Below, one piece after another: positions 41,606 through 49,824 of a stretch of 64,000 nt of DNA. Each line of letters begins with the position of its first letter. The first letter of the stretch is position 1. The position numbers and the translations under genes are program-made. The DNA is from Paenibacillus sp. EZ-K15 (GTDB lineage Bacteria; Bacillota; Bacilli; Paenibacillales; Paenibacillaceae). The notes beneath the pieces were generated by a model that ran no database searches, was not told the DNA's origin, and saw only the letters and a list, made by a program, of their open reading frames with translations. The stretch is from the NCBI RefSeq assembly GCF_002573715.1, contig NZ_PDHM01000016.1:62001-126000 (forward strand). The letters run 5' to 3'.

Positions 41606-44287
41606 ATGTTCAGCGTAACGGATCTACGATGTGAGTATCAGCATAATCCGATAGGAATCGGCGAGAAGCACCCGCGTTTTTGTTGGAAGTTGGTCTCGGA
41701 CGAAAGAGCAGTCAGTCAAACGGCCTATGAGATTGAGGTTTCGAATGACGATACCTTTGCCAAGCCCCTTTGGACCTCAGGGAAAGTGGCTTCATCGCAA
41801 TCGGTTCATGTGGAATTAAGCGAATGGAGTTTATCGTCTTGTAAGCGCTATACTTATCGAGTCCGCGCATGGAATCAAGCCGGGGAAGTATCGGAATGGT
41901 CGGATGCAGCCTATTGGGAGATGGGGAAACTGCAAGGAGAGAAATGGGTAGGGAAATGGATTTCGGCACCTAGGTCTTTGCTGCCTACTGACTCTGCGCA
42001 TCTACCGCTGCTTCGCAAGAGCTTCAGCTTAAAGTCGCCCATTGCGAAGGCAAGAATATACGCCTCGGCCTTAGGCCTTTATGAACTGGAGCTGAACGGA
42101 AAGCGGGTGGGAGATTGTTATTTCACGCCCGGTTGGACAAGTTACGATCATACGATTCAGACACAGACCTATGACGTGACGGAGATGCTGCATTCAGGCC
42201 AAAACGCGATCGGCGCTTGGCTCGGAAATGGCTGGTACAAGGGACAATTGGCATGGGAGGATCGGAGTGCGATCTATGGAGAGCGTTTAGGACTTCTGCT
42301 GGAGCTACATATTACGTATGCAGACGGGAGCGAAGAAGTAATTGCAACCGATTCAAGCTGGCAGTCGGCCAAAGGCCCGATACAGATGTCGGAACTCTAC
42401 CATGGTGAAACCTACGATGCGCGGCTGGAGCTGGAAGGGTTCAGTTCGGAAGATTATAACGCAAGTGATTGGCACGGTGTCGAGTTGATCGATCACGGTT
42501 ACGAGAAACTGAAACCTCAGATTAACGAGCCCGTCAGAGCCGTTCAAACGGTGCGGCCCGTTGGATGTCTGACCACACCACAAGGTGAAACCGTCATCGA
42601 CTTCGGACAGAATTTGGTGGGCTGGGTCCGATTTAGCGTGTCCGGTGCGAAGGGCACCGTGGTGACGCTGCAGCATGCGGAGATACTAGATTCCGATGGT
42701 AACTTTTATACGGAGAACCTCAGAACCGCTAAACAAACGATTCAGTACACGTTAAAAGGCGGCGGAAAAGAAACCTATGAGCCTCATTTTACGTTCCAAG
42801 GCTTCCGATATGTGCGTTTAGACGGTTTCACAGAGGAGCAGCTGGACCGGGGGGCTTTCGAAGCGGTTGTGCTTCATTCGGATTTTGAAGAGACCGGGAC
42901 ATTCCAATGCTCGGAACCCATGGTGAATCAATTGCAGAGCAACATTCGATGGGGACTCAAGGGGAATTTCCTGGATGTGCCCACGGATTGCCCGCAGCGT
43001 GATGAGCGGCTTGGCTGGACCGGTGATGCACAGATGTTTATTGGGACGGCGGCCTATCTTGCCAATGTAGCACCTTTCTTCACAAAATGGTTATCGGATC
43101 TGGCTGCAGAACAGCGCGATGACGGAGCCGTTCCATTCGTTGTCCCGCATGTGCTTGGCGATGAAGCATATGCTTCGGCCGCATGGGGAGATGCAGCAGT
43201 CATATGCCCGTGGACGGTATATGTCAATTATGGCGATCGACGGATATTGGAGCGTCAATATGAGAGCATGAAGAGCTGGGTCTCCTACATTCAGGCTCAA
43301 GGGGAAAATGAATATTTGTGGAATACCGGCTTTCATTTTGGCGATTGGTTGGGGCTGGATGCTAAATCCGGCGACTATGTGGGTGCTACAGAGCGGGATT
43401 TCATAGCGTCGGCGTTCTATTGTTATTCGGTAGAGCTGCTTAGGAAAACGGCCGTCGTATTGGGACAAGAAAAGGATGCGGCCGCGTATGCCATGCTTAA
43501 GGAACGGGTTGTCGCTGCATTTCGTAACGAATTCGTGACCCCGTCCGGAAGGCTCGCGGCAGCGACACAGACCGCGCATGTGCTTGCGCTCATGTTTGGC
43601 TTGCTGGATGAAGAGGCAGAAAAACGGGCAGCGAAACGTCTCTATTCGCTGCTGGAGGAAAGTAGATTTCATCTAACGACAGGCTTCGTGGGCACACCCT
43701 ATATGAACCATGTATTAAGCCGGCATGGCATGCATGACGCGGCATATAAGCTGCTGCTGCAACGGGACTATCCATCTTGGCTGTATCCGGTTACGAAAGG
43801 CGCTACCACGATATGGGAGCATTGGGACGGTATTAAGGAAGATGGCAGCTTCTGGAGCCGTGACATGAATTCGTTTAATCATTATGCATACGGAGCCATT
43901 GGCGAGTGGCTGTATCGTACGGTTGCCGGCATCCAAACCGTAGAGGAAGCGCCGGGTTATAAACATATTGTGATTGCGCCTGTGCCGGGCGAAGGATTGA
44001 CGTGGGCTGAAGGCAAGATCGATACGCTGTACGGAACCGTCCGGTCAAGCTGGAGAATGGAAAGTGGAGAGTTTCAATTGGAGGTAACCATCCCGCCAAA
44101 TACAACGGCGGAAATCCGTCTGCCGGGCGCTTCTGATGCCTCAAGCGTTACAGAAGGAGAGGCGATAGCTCTAGACCAAGCGAGCGGGATTCATTCTATG
44201 CGTGATGGGGGAGCAGGTGTTGTGATTCAAGTGGGCTCAGGAGAGTATGCGTTCAGATATATTTATTCCTATCACGCAGTGAAGTAA
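41606..44287 (+). CDS. Alpha-L-rhamnosidase (GH78)
   Basis: The 893-residue intracellular enzyme removes terminal L-rhamnose from oligosaccharides and glycosides. Order: fibronectin-like N-terminal domain (about 1-110), Bac_rhamnosid_N domain (about 135-300), concanavalin-like domain (about 305-415), the six-hairpin barrel (about 420-770) with the family signature DVPTDCPQRDERLGWTGDAQ and the second acidic site TTIWEHWDGI, and a C-terminal beta domain. No signal peptide is present. GGAGGAATG-type ribosome binding site. It stands opposite the AraC regulator and has a TATAAT at 41495-41500 but no good -35, in line with activator dependence. Confidence 0.94.
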   Translation: MFSVTDLRCEYQHNPIGIGEKHPRFCWKLVSDERAVSQTAYEIEVSNDDTFAKPLWTSGKVASSQSVHVELSEWSLSSCKRYTYRVRAWNQAGEVSEWSDAAYWEMGKLQGEKWVGKWISAPRSLLPTDSAHLPLLRKSFSLKSPIAKARIYASALGLYELELNGKRVGDCYFTPGWTSYDHTIQTQTYDVTEMLHSGQNAIGAWLGNGWYKGQLAWEDRSAIYGERLGLLLELHITYADGSEEVIATDSSWQSAKGPIQMSELYHGETYDARLELEGFSSEDYNASDWHGVELIDHGYEKLKPQINEPVRAVQTVRPVGCLTTPQGETVIDFGQNLVGWVRFSVSGAKGTVVTLQHAEILDSDGNFYTENLRTAKQTIQYTLKGGGKETYEPHFTFQGFRYVRLDGFTEEQLDRGAFEAVVLHSDFEETGTFQCSEPMVNQLQSNIRWGLKGNFLDVPTDCPQRDERLGWTGDAQMFIGTAAYLANVAPFFTKWLSDLAAEQRDDGAVPFVVPHVLGDEAYASAAWGDAAVICPWTVYVNYGDRRILERQYESMKSWVSYIQAQGENEYLWNTGFHFGDWLGLDAKSGDYVGATERDFIASAFYCYSVELLRKTAVVLGQEKDAAAYAMLKERVVAAFRNEFVTPSGRLAAATQTAHVLALMFGLLDEEAEKRAAKRLYSLLEESRFHLTTGFVGTPYMNHVLSRHGMHDAAYKLLLQRDYPSWLYPVTKGATTIWEHWDGIKEDGSFWSRDMNSFNHYAYGAIGEWLYRTVAGIQTVEEAPGYKHIVIAPVPGEGLTWAEGKIDTLYGTVRSSWRMESGEFQLEVTIPPNTTAEIRLPGASDASSVTEGEAIALDQASGIHSMRDGGAGVVIQVGSGEYAFRYIYSYHAVK

Positions 44288-44304
44288 TGAGTATGCAGGG
44301 AGCT

Positions 44305-44346
44305 AAAGTTCCTTACCGTGTTGAATTACGGTAAGGAACTTTTTTT
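44305..44346 (+). terminator. Terminator of the rhamnosidase gene
   Basis: AAAGTTCCTTACCGT and ACGGTAAGGAACTTT form a perfect 15-bp stem, followed by TTTT. Confidence 0.9.
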
Positions 44347-44358
44347 CTTCTTACATAG

Positions 44359-44388
44359 TCACATTTATGGGCGAATGCACATACAAAT
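44359..44388 (+). promoter_or_regulatory. SigE-like promoter of cwlJ-gerQ
   Basis: CATACAAAT (44380-44388) matches the SigE -10 consensus CATACANT, with TCACATT about 14 bp upstream as a -35 resembling kmATATT. In B. subtilis cwlJ and gerQ are made in the mother cell under SigE. Confidence 0.55.
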
Positions 44389-44421
44389 ACAAAGTGATCT
44401 TAAGGAAGCGAGGGGAACTCT

Positions 44422-44844
44422 GTGGCAGTCATCAAAACAAATTCGAATGATGTGGATCTTCTGGCAAGATTGATCCGCGCAGAGGCAGAAGGTGAAGGCG
44501 AGCAGGGCATGCTCATGGTCGGGAATGTCGGCGTGAATCGGATAATGGGCAACTGCCTGGATTTTCGAAATATCCGCAACATGAACGATATGGTTTTTCA
44601 GAGCCCGGGTGGTTTTGAAGCAACACAGAAAGGCTATTTTTATCAACGGGCCAGGGATCGGGATCGTCAGCTTGCCCAAAGGGTGATCAATGGGGAGCGC
44701 ATATGGCCGGCCAGCAACGCGCTGTGGTTTTTCCGCCCGGCAGGGGATTGCCCGGCAACCTGGTACAATCAGCAGAACACAGGCCGATTCAAAGCACACT
44801 GTTTCTTCACCCCGACATATGCCGATTGCCCGTCCGTTTTTTGA
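44422..44844 (+). CDS. cwlJ: Spore cortex-lytic enzyme CwlJ
   Basis: The 140-residue hydrolase domain (SleB/CwlJ type) has the catalytic-region motif LLARLIRAEAEGEGEQGMLM (Glu of RAEAEGE), VGNVGVNRI, and ATQKGYFYQRARDRDRQLAQ with FFRPAGDCPATWYNQ. CwlJ sits in the coat and degrades cortex peptidoglycan on Ca-dipicolinate release; B. subtilis CwlJ is 142 residues and likewise lacks a signal peptide. The GTG at 44422 follows GAGGGGAAC. gerQ follows 55 bp downstream; GerQ is required to hold CwlJ in the spore. Confidence 0.93.
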   Translation: MAVIKTNSNDVDLLARLIRAEAEGEGEQGMLMVGNVGVNRIMGNCLDFRNIRNMNDMVFQSPGGFEATQKGYFYQRARDRDRQLAQRVINGERIWPASNALWFFRPAGDCPATWYNQQNTGRFKAHCFFTPTYADCPSVF

Positions 44845-44899
44845 TTCATGTTATACAACCGCTTAAGCGGGAGATATAAATTAAAGGAGGAAATTACTT

Positions 44900-45334
44900 A
44901 TGTACAATCAAGGTGTGCCGCCTGTGAATTTCATGAATGGAGTCCGTTATCCGGGAGTGCCGAACCGCGGGACGGCTGGTTATACGGCGAACGTTCCACC
45001 GCAGGTGCCCAGCGGAAGCCCAATGACGCCGGGAGGCACCGTTGTTCCGGCACCGCCGCAATTCGAACAATCTTACGTCGAGAATATTCTTCGACTGAAC
45101 CTGGGCAAACAGGGAACCTTCTACATGACGTATGAAAACAACTCGCAATGGAATGCCAAAGTGTTCACGGGTGTTATCGAAGCCGCCGGACGCGATCATA
45201 TTATCATCAGCGAACGGACGACAGGACGCCGTATCATTCTACTGATGGTGAACCTGGATTATGTCGTGTTCGACGAGCCGCTTCAATACCAATATCCGGG
45301 CGTTATCGGCAACCCGCCTCCAACAGGAAGATAA
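44900..45334 (+). CDS. gerQ: Spore coat protein GerQ
   Basis: The 144-residue protein has a Pro/Gly/Tyr-rich N-terminus and the conserved GerQ domain (about 55-135: SYVENILRLNLGKQGTFYMT, FTGVIEAAGRDHIIISERTT, LMVNLDYVVFDEPLQY). GerQ localises CwlJ and becomes cross-linked by transglutaminase during spore maturation. AAAGGAGGAAAT precedes the ATG. The pair cwlJ-gerQ is conserved across spore formers. Confidence 0.94.
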   Translation: MYNQGVPPVNFMNGVRYPGVPNRGTAGYTANVPPQVPSGSPMTPGGTVVPAPPQFEQSYVENILRLNLGKQGTFYMTYENNSQWNAKVFTGVIEAAGRDHIIISERTTGRRIILLMVNLDYVVFDEPLQYQYPGVIGNPPPTGR

Positions 45335-45348
45335 TTTCTAGCAGCAAA

Positions 45349-45395
45349 TGCATAATAACCTTCGTTTACTTAGGTGTAGACGGGGGTTATTTCAT
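45349..45395 (+). terminator. Hairpin after gerQ
   Basis: AATAACCTTCGT and ACGGGGGTTATT form a 12-bp stem using two G-T pairs. The T run is weak, so termination is likely but not strong. Confidence 0.5.
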
Positions 45396-45461
45396 TATGT
45401 TTCAGATGGCAAATATTCAGTGTTATGCGATTTTTTTCCGTTTAGGTGCGTGAATATATCG

Positions 45462-45498
45462 TATTCTATTAACATTTTGAATGTTTATTCATAGAATA
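45462..45498. repeat. AT-rich inverted repeat upstream of the CNNM promoter
   Basis: TATTCTA (45462-45468) and TAGAATA (45492-45498) flank a second inverted repeat AACATT/AATGTT. It lies about 85 bp before the promoter and could be an operator or a cruciform. Confidence 0.4.
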
Positions 45499-45583
45499 TA
45501 TCAATTCATCGAAAAACGAGTGCTAACGGCTGAGAATCAAATTAAAGCTTATAACAACGCTGATTAATGTCATAAGACAACGT

Positions 45584-45611
45584 TTGACTGTGTATCGTAG
45601 TACTATATAAT
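45584..45611 (+). promoter_or_regulatory. SigA promoter of the CNNM gene
   Basis: TTGACT (45584-45589), 16 bp, TATAAT (45606-45611). It predicts a leader RNA of about 160 nt before the start codon at 45779, long enough for leader-based control. Confidence 0.65.
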
Positions 45612-45670
45612 TACTTATATAGCTTGATGAAGTCGGAATAAGATAAGGAGATGAGACCATTGGGAAGTTG

Positions 45671-45751
45671 ATGCGTAGTCCGAACACGTTGTTATGCTTG
45701 ATGGCACCACACATTTTTAATAACCGAAGGAGGTGTTCCTATTCGTCATAG
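45671..45751 (+). CDS. Possible 26-codon leader ORF upstream of the CNNM gene
   Basis: ATG at 45671 opens a frame MRSPNTLLCLMAPHIFNNRR ending at TAG 45749-45751, with GGGAAG just upstream. An inner AAGGAGGTG (about 45726-45734) lies near its end, followed by short frames before the CNNM start. The base order GAACAC (45682-45687) can pair with GTGTTC (45733-45738), next to that AGGAGG. This could be a leader peptide or chance; no homologue is known to me. Confidence 0.25.
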   Translation: MRSPNTLLCLMAPHIFNNRRRCSYSS

Positions 45752-45778
45752 CATGCTGTATGGCGGGTAGGAGATCGA

Positions 45779-47098
45779 TTGAGTGACCCCTTACCGAGTT
45801 TGATTAGTTTAACCTTGGTATTGATTCTCGTCCTGTTAAATGGATTTTTTGTATCGGCTGAATTAGCTTTCGTTAAAGTGAAAAGCAGCCGCATTGACGC
45901 TCTGGTCGAAGAAGGACATAGACGTGCAAAATTTGCGCAGAACATACTGAAGAACCTGGACGGATATATATCCGCATGCCAGTTAGGTATTACCATCGTG
46001 TCCATTGGACTCGGATGGATCGGCGAAAGAACGATATCCGCCATGATTACGCCTTGGTTTAATGGCATTGGCTGGAGCAATACAGCTGTTCATGTCGTGT
46101 CCTTGGTATTAGCCTTTATCCTGATTGCACTCATGCACATTGTATTTGGTGCATTGGCGCCTAAGACGGTGGCTGTTCGTAAAGCGGAACAAATAACGTT
46201 GCTATCAGCAGGTCCACTGCGGGTTTTTTACACCATCATGTTCCCGTTTATCTGGTTTGCCAATGGGCTCTCCAATAACGTTCTCCGCCTATTCCGGATG
46301 CAACCGGTGGTTGAACGGAATGTGCATACCGAGGAAGAACTGCGGGATATGATGAAAGAGAGCAGTGAGAGCGGCCTGATGGATAGCACGGATATGGTAT
46401 TGGTAGACAACATTTTTGAATTTGCCGATACGACGGCAAGGGAGATCATGATCCCCAGAACAGAAATGATCTGCTTATACAACAATCTTTCATTGGAAGA
46501 AAATCTGAAGATCGCAAGCGAGGGGATGCGAACCCGTTATCCAATCTGTGACGAAGACAAGGATCATATCATTGGCTTTATTCACATTAAAGATCTGATG
46601 CGCGGATTCGTTCATGACCAGCTTTCCTTGATTCGCCCGATCATTGCTGTTCCTGAGTCGATCAAGATCAGTGATCTGCTGCGAAGAATGCAGCGGAGCA
46701 AGACGCAAATTGCCATTCTTATTGATGAATACGGCGGGACTTCAGGACTCGTAACCCTGGAGGACATTATGGAAGAAATCGTCGGTGAAATTCAAGATGA
46801 GTTTGACGAAGAGCGCCCGGGTATTGAAAAGGTGGGGGAGGATGAATACTCCATTGATGGATTGATGCTGATCGATGAAATTAATGACCAATTTGGTCTG
46901 AACGTGGATACAGAAGACTATGATACTATCGGTGGATGGCTGTCCTCACGTCTTGAGGTGCTGCTCCCACATAAAGGTCAATCTGTCATGTATGAGGATT
47001 ATCGCTTTGTGATTGAGGAGACCGAGAATAAACGGATTTCGCGGATTCGTCTGATCAGACAGCAGCAGCAGCTGATTCAGGAAGAAGCAGGCGCGTAA
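45779..47098 (+). CDS. CNNM/CorC-type divalent cation transporter (HlyC family)
   Basis: The 439-residue protein has a DUF21/CNNM membrane domain (about 1-195, with VKSSRIDALVEEGHRRAKFAQ and the conserved ISACQLGITIVSIGLGWIGE), two CBS domains (about 215-335, TAREIMIPRTEMICLYNN and IAILIDEYGGTSGLVTLEDI), and a CorC/HlyC C-terminal domain (about 350-430). The family exports or controls Mg (MpfA/YhdP of Firmicutes); the old name haemolysin is misleading. TTG start at 45779 follows TAGGAGA. The gene has a strong promoter and a long leader. Confidence 0.9.
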   Translation: MSDPLPSLISLTLVLILVLLNGFFVSAELAFVKVKSSRIDALVEEGHRRAKFAQNILKNLDGYISACQLGITIVSIGLGWIGERTISAMITPWFNGIGWSNTAVHVVSLVLAFILIALMHIVFGALAPKTVAVRKAEQITLLSAGPLRVFYTIMFPFIWFANGLSNNVLRLFRMQPVVERNVHTEEELRDMMKESSESGLMDSTDMVLVDNIFEFADTTAREIMIPRTEMICLYNNLSLEENLKIASEGMRTRYPICDEDKDHIIGFIHIKDLMRGFVHDQLSLIRPIIAVPESIKISDLLRRMQRSKTQIAILIDEYGGTSGLVTLEDIMEEIVGEIQDEFDEERPGIEKVGEDEYSIDGLMLIDEINDQFGLNVDTEDYDTIGGWLSSRLEVLLPHKGQSVMYEDYRFVIEETENKRISRIRLIRQQQQLIQEEAGA

Positions 47099-47111
47099 AC
47101 TGGATATTAGA

Positions 47112-47147
47112 AGAAGTAGCGACATATTATGCCGCTACTTCTTTTTA
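47112..47147 (+). terminator. Terminator of the CNNM gene
   Basis: AGAAGTAGCG and CGCTACTTCT form a 10-bp stem around an 11-nt loop; TTTTT follows. Confidence 0.85.
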
Positions 47148-47260
47148 TTTGCAAAGAAGTTTCAATAATTATATCAAACTGTGAAAAATTAGATACTTTT
47201 GTGTCGAAATCATGTGTTAAAATATGGATGTTCCTAATATATTGAAAGAAAGGTGATATG

Positions 47261-47758
47261 ATGTCAAAAGTACGCAGTCCTAAACGTATAGCTTCAGCGC
47301 TTGCAGTCAGTGTTCTACTAAGTTTATCTCTAGCGGGAGGGGCATACGCGGATTCCGCTGCAGACATTGCACCCGGTGCTTTAACCACTCCGCCTCCGGT
47401 GGAAATGAATCTGAACTCTTCTATCAACATTTTAGCCAATAAATATTTGATGAATTATTTTTCTTCAATTGGGAAAGTAAGCAGTACTCAAGTAGGCATA
47501 AGCGGTACTACCAGTGCTTCTCAAGCTGTTGATTCTCTGGGAATCAATTATGTTCTTCAACGCTGGACGGGCTCTGCTTGGGTTGATGCGGGAGCTTCAT
47601 ACGATAACGGAACGAATAAGGCCTCGCTGAGCGGAAGCAAAACTTTCAATGTGCAGGCGGGTTATTATTATCGAGCTAAGACGATTCACTGGGTCAATGA
47701 GAGCGGTACATATGAAGAAGGGACTTATCACACGAGTTCGGTTTTGGTGGAGCTATAA
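47261..47758 (+). CDS. Secreted hypothetical protein (DUF6147-like)
   Basis: The 165-residue protein has a signal peptide (about residues 10-30, cleavage after AYA) and a small beta-rich mature domain with LQRWTGSAWVDAGASYDNGT, NVQAGYYYRAKTIHWVNESG and THTSSVLVE-like end (YHTSSVLVEL). Secreted proteins of this shape are common in Bacillus and Paenibacillus, but function is unknown. Of the tandem ATGs at 47258 and 47261 the second is better spaced from GAAAGGTG. A TGTCGAA motif lies at 47202-47208. Confidence 0.7.
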   Translation: MSKVRSPKRIASALAVSVLLSLSLAGGAYADSAADIAPGALTTPPPVEMNLNSSINILANKYLMNYFSSIGKVSSTQVGISGTTSASQAVDSLGINYVLQRWTGSAWVDAGASYDNGTNKASLSGSKTFNVQAGYYYRAKTIHWVNESGTYEEGTYHTSSVLVEL

Positions 47759-47780
47759 TTCGAATACGGATTTATAAAGG

Positions 47781-48014
47781 AGTGCCCCAAAAGATCATAG
47801 ATCTTGCGGGGCATTTTCTTTTTTTTCGTTGAAAGACGCTCCGTGAAGAATCGTCTCACCCATCGATGGCTTTATAATCTGCTCATGTGGACAACCATAA
47901 AACAAAAAGGTCGAAGACCAGCCCTCAATTTGAGCCTGTCTTCGACCTTTTTACGGTGCATAAATGATAGATCCAGGCTATTTTTCAAAGAAATAATATA
48001 CTTTGGGACAGCCA
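47781..48014. mobile_element. MITE-like element, copy 2 (about 234 bp)
   Basis: Left end AGTGCCCCAAAAG and right end CTTTGGGACAGCCA are imperfect inverted repeats of the same type as the element at 20881-21056. The two share AAAAGATCATAGATCTTG at one end and inner pieces (AGACGCTCC, GAATCGT, CCCATCG). The left end folds as TGCCCC...GGGGCA plus a T run and so also terminates the gene before it. A second perfect hairpin lies at 47904-47952 (AAAAAGGTCGAAGAC/GTCTTCGACCTTTTT). Confidence 0.6.
47904..47952. terminator. Symmetric hairpin inside the MITE-like element
   Basis: A 15-bp perfect inverted repeat with A run before and T run after, giving a terminator on both strands. It may stop read-through toward the anti-sigma gene end. 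Confidence 0.7.
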
Positions 48015-48038
48015 GTTCTTTTTTAGATTATCTAAAAA

Positions 48039-48851
48039 TCATTGTATGCTGTTTGCAATTTTTGTGAGTTCTTCTTCAGTAAAGAAGCCGCTAATGGATA
48101 CAACTACTTGATCATTATCGTATAAGAAGCGAAGGTTATTTTCGGTTAAATAGGCTTTCGCTCCGGATTCAAGCACAATAGTCTTCTTGATATCCCCATT
48201 GAGATTGATCATTTTGCCAAGTTGCATCCCGATGAGATCAATATAGAAAAACTTATCATCCGAATTTTTATAATGAAGATGAAGCTCGTCAACAACTGGA
48301 TTTTCCTCCGTTGTTAATGCGGTAGCCTCATGGAATTTGTAATCTTCCGGAAGATAATTGATCTTTGGTATTTTAAAAACGGCACGTTTTTGCGATTCTG
48401 TCAGAGATTCATCGGTATCTGTGAAAGGAACATATTCGGTGTCCACTAATTCAGCTGGCGGTACATACTCTTCTGGCTCTATTCCTTGTTCCGGTGGGGG
48501 AGCGGTTAATGCCTTGCCCTCATCAACAGGCTCTCGCATACCGAATATTTGAGTAACCACACCATTTCCCCAATCCTTGATCTCCTGATAAACCGGTGTT
48601 ACCGCTTGAGTTACAGAGGATGGAGAGAATATCAACGCACCAAAGGCCATCGATGCGGCGATGACTCCGGCTAACTGAAATCTGTGTCGACGCTGTTTCT
48701 TTTTGTTAGCCTGATTGATTTGTTGCTTGACCTGCTGCCAGGATTGTCGTTTGGACTCGTTGTCAGTAGGGAGTGAGGAACGTGATGCTGCACGATCAAA
48801 GGCTTCGTCAAAGGCCTCGTCAAACCAATCATCGTATTTTTCGTTGCTCAT
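48039..48851 (-). CDS. Membrane anti-sigma factor (DUF4367)
   Basis: The 270-residue protein has an N-terminal cytoplasmic region (about 1-60), one membrane segment (about 62-82, FQLAGVIAASMAFGALIFS), and an extracellular part with a DUF4367 domain at the C-terminus (about 160-268, NYLPEDYKFHEATALTTEE...LRFLYDNDQVVVSISGFFTEEEL). It follows the ECF sigma gene and overlaps it by 23 nt, so it very probably sequesters that sigma factor at the membrane. ATG at 48851 follows GGGGTG; GTG at 48860 is possible. Confidence 0.85.
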   Translation of the reverse strand: MSNEKYDDWFDEAFDEAFDRAASRSSLPTDNESKRQSWQQVKQQINQANKKKQRRHRFQLAGVIAASMAFGALIFSPSSVTQAVTPVYQEIKDWGNGVVTQIFGMREPVDEGKALTAPPPEQGIEPEEYVPPAELVDTEYVPFTDTDESLTESQKRAVFKIPKINYLPEDYKFHEATALTTEENPVVDELHLHYKNSDDKFFYIDLIGMQLGKMINLNGDIKKTIVLESGAKAYLTENNLRFLYDNDQVVVSISGFFTEEELTKIANSIQ

Positions 48852-49419
48852 CCAATTCACCCCACTCTCTATACAGCATTTTTTTTACGGATTCTCTGGC
48901 TCGAAACAAGCGCTGCTTCACGATCTCTTCGCGAGTATTCAGCAGCTCTGCGATTTCCCTGTACGTCAGACTATGCTTCCAACGGTACTCAATCAATAGC
49001 TTGTATTCAGGCTTCAATTGGTCGAGGTAATGCTCGATGGATTCCTCCAGCATATTCGACTCCACCTGATGTTCCACGTTTGTGGAAGAAACTGCCACGT
49101 CCTCTTCATTAATAAAAACACTCTCGACATCCACTTGGTTACGGTATTTTTTATTTTTTCTTAAATAATTCATCGTTGAGTTTTTGGCGACGACTCGGAG
49201 CCATCCCCGCATCTTGCTTTCCGTTTCAAAATTCGGCTTACTAGTGATCACTTTTATAAAGGACTCCTGAATGATATCCTCAACAGCAGCATGATCCCGT
49301 ACGACATACAGTATCTGTCCATAAACGAGGTCATAAAATTCATAATAGATTTCTTCCTGAATAGGTTCGCTCAGATCAGCGAAATCTGCTGCAAGGAGGA
49401 GCTGTAATCGGTTGGACAC
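48829..49419 (-). CDS. ECF-type RNA polymerase sigma factor
   Basis: The 196-residue protein has sigma region 2 (about 20-95: EIYYEFYDLVYGQILYVVRD, AAVEDIIQESFIKVI, MRGWLRVVAKNSTMNYLRK) and region 4 (about 135-185: LIEYRWKHSLTYREIAELLNTREEIVKQRLFRARESVKK), with no region 1 or 3. GTG at 49419 is chosen because GAGAGGGG lies 8 bp upstream. It is co-transcribed with its DUF4367 anti-sigma factor. Whether it reads the SigW-type promoter before pspA is unknown; no such promoter was seen before its own gene. Confidence 0.9.
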   Translation of the reverse strand: MSNRLQLLLAADFADLSEPIQEEIYYEFYDLVYGQILYVVRDHAAVEDIIQESFIKVITSKPNFETESKMRGWLRVVAKNSTMNYLRKNKKYRNQVDVESVFINEEDVAVSSTNVEHQVESNMLEESIEHYLDQLKPEYKLLIEYRWKHSLTYREIAELLNTREEIVKQRLFRARESVKKMLYREWGELDEQRKIR

Positions 49420-49676
49420 GCGATAATCCCCTCTCTGGTGTAACCATCCTATTTCTCTCATCATTTTACAACATATCGGGTAAAAAAGCCCTACTAATTC
49501 TAATAACAGGGGGCTCTGAAGACTGTTTCCGCAAAATGGGTCTATCCTTATGAAGTCATGTGTTTGAAGTGCTTTAGCTTATGAGTTAAAATGGCAAGTC
49601 ATAGACATGCGTCCATCTCTTCATCATATGCTCGGCAACCTATCGGTATTAATCGAAATAGGCTTGAAGTTGCATC

Positions 49677-49703
49677 GGGAAGGGAAGGGAAGGGAGGGAA
49701 GGG
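49677..49703 (+). other. Putative G-quadruplex tract
   Basis: Six GGG runs separated by one or two A residues lie on the plus strand (C-rich on the minus strand). The rest of 49420-49824 holds the probable upstream region of the sigma operon and the aminopeptidase terminator; no gene is seen. Confidence 0.6.
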
Positions 49704-49724
49704 ACTAGAAATTCCACTATGAAT

Positions 49725-49764
49725 AAAAAAACAGAGCGGCCTCTGAATTTAAAGGCCGCTCTGT
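49725..49764 (-). terminator. Terminator of the aminopeptidase genes
   Basis: ACAGAGCGGCCT and AGGCCGCTCTGT form a perfect 12-bp stem; the minus strand then has TTTTTT. Confidence 0.88.
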
Positions 49765-49824
49765 TACAGCGCTACGATCTCATTGCGGATGTGTCTGTTT
49801 TACGAATAGCGGAATTGCAGCGGT

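Noticed and set aside
45612..45778. Known riboswitch (M-box, yybP-ykoY, ydaO) in the CNNM leader
   Set aside because: None of the conserved core segments of these classes could be recognised by eye; a covariance-model search would settle it.
49420..49560. Autoregulatory ECF promoter before the sigma gene (GGAAAC on the minus strand near 49550)
   Set aside because: A GGAAAC-like -35 is present but no fitting -10 at the usual 16-17 bp spacing.
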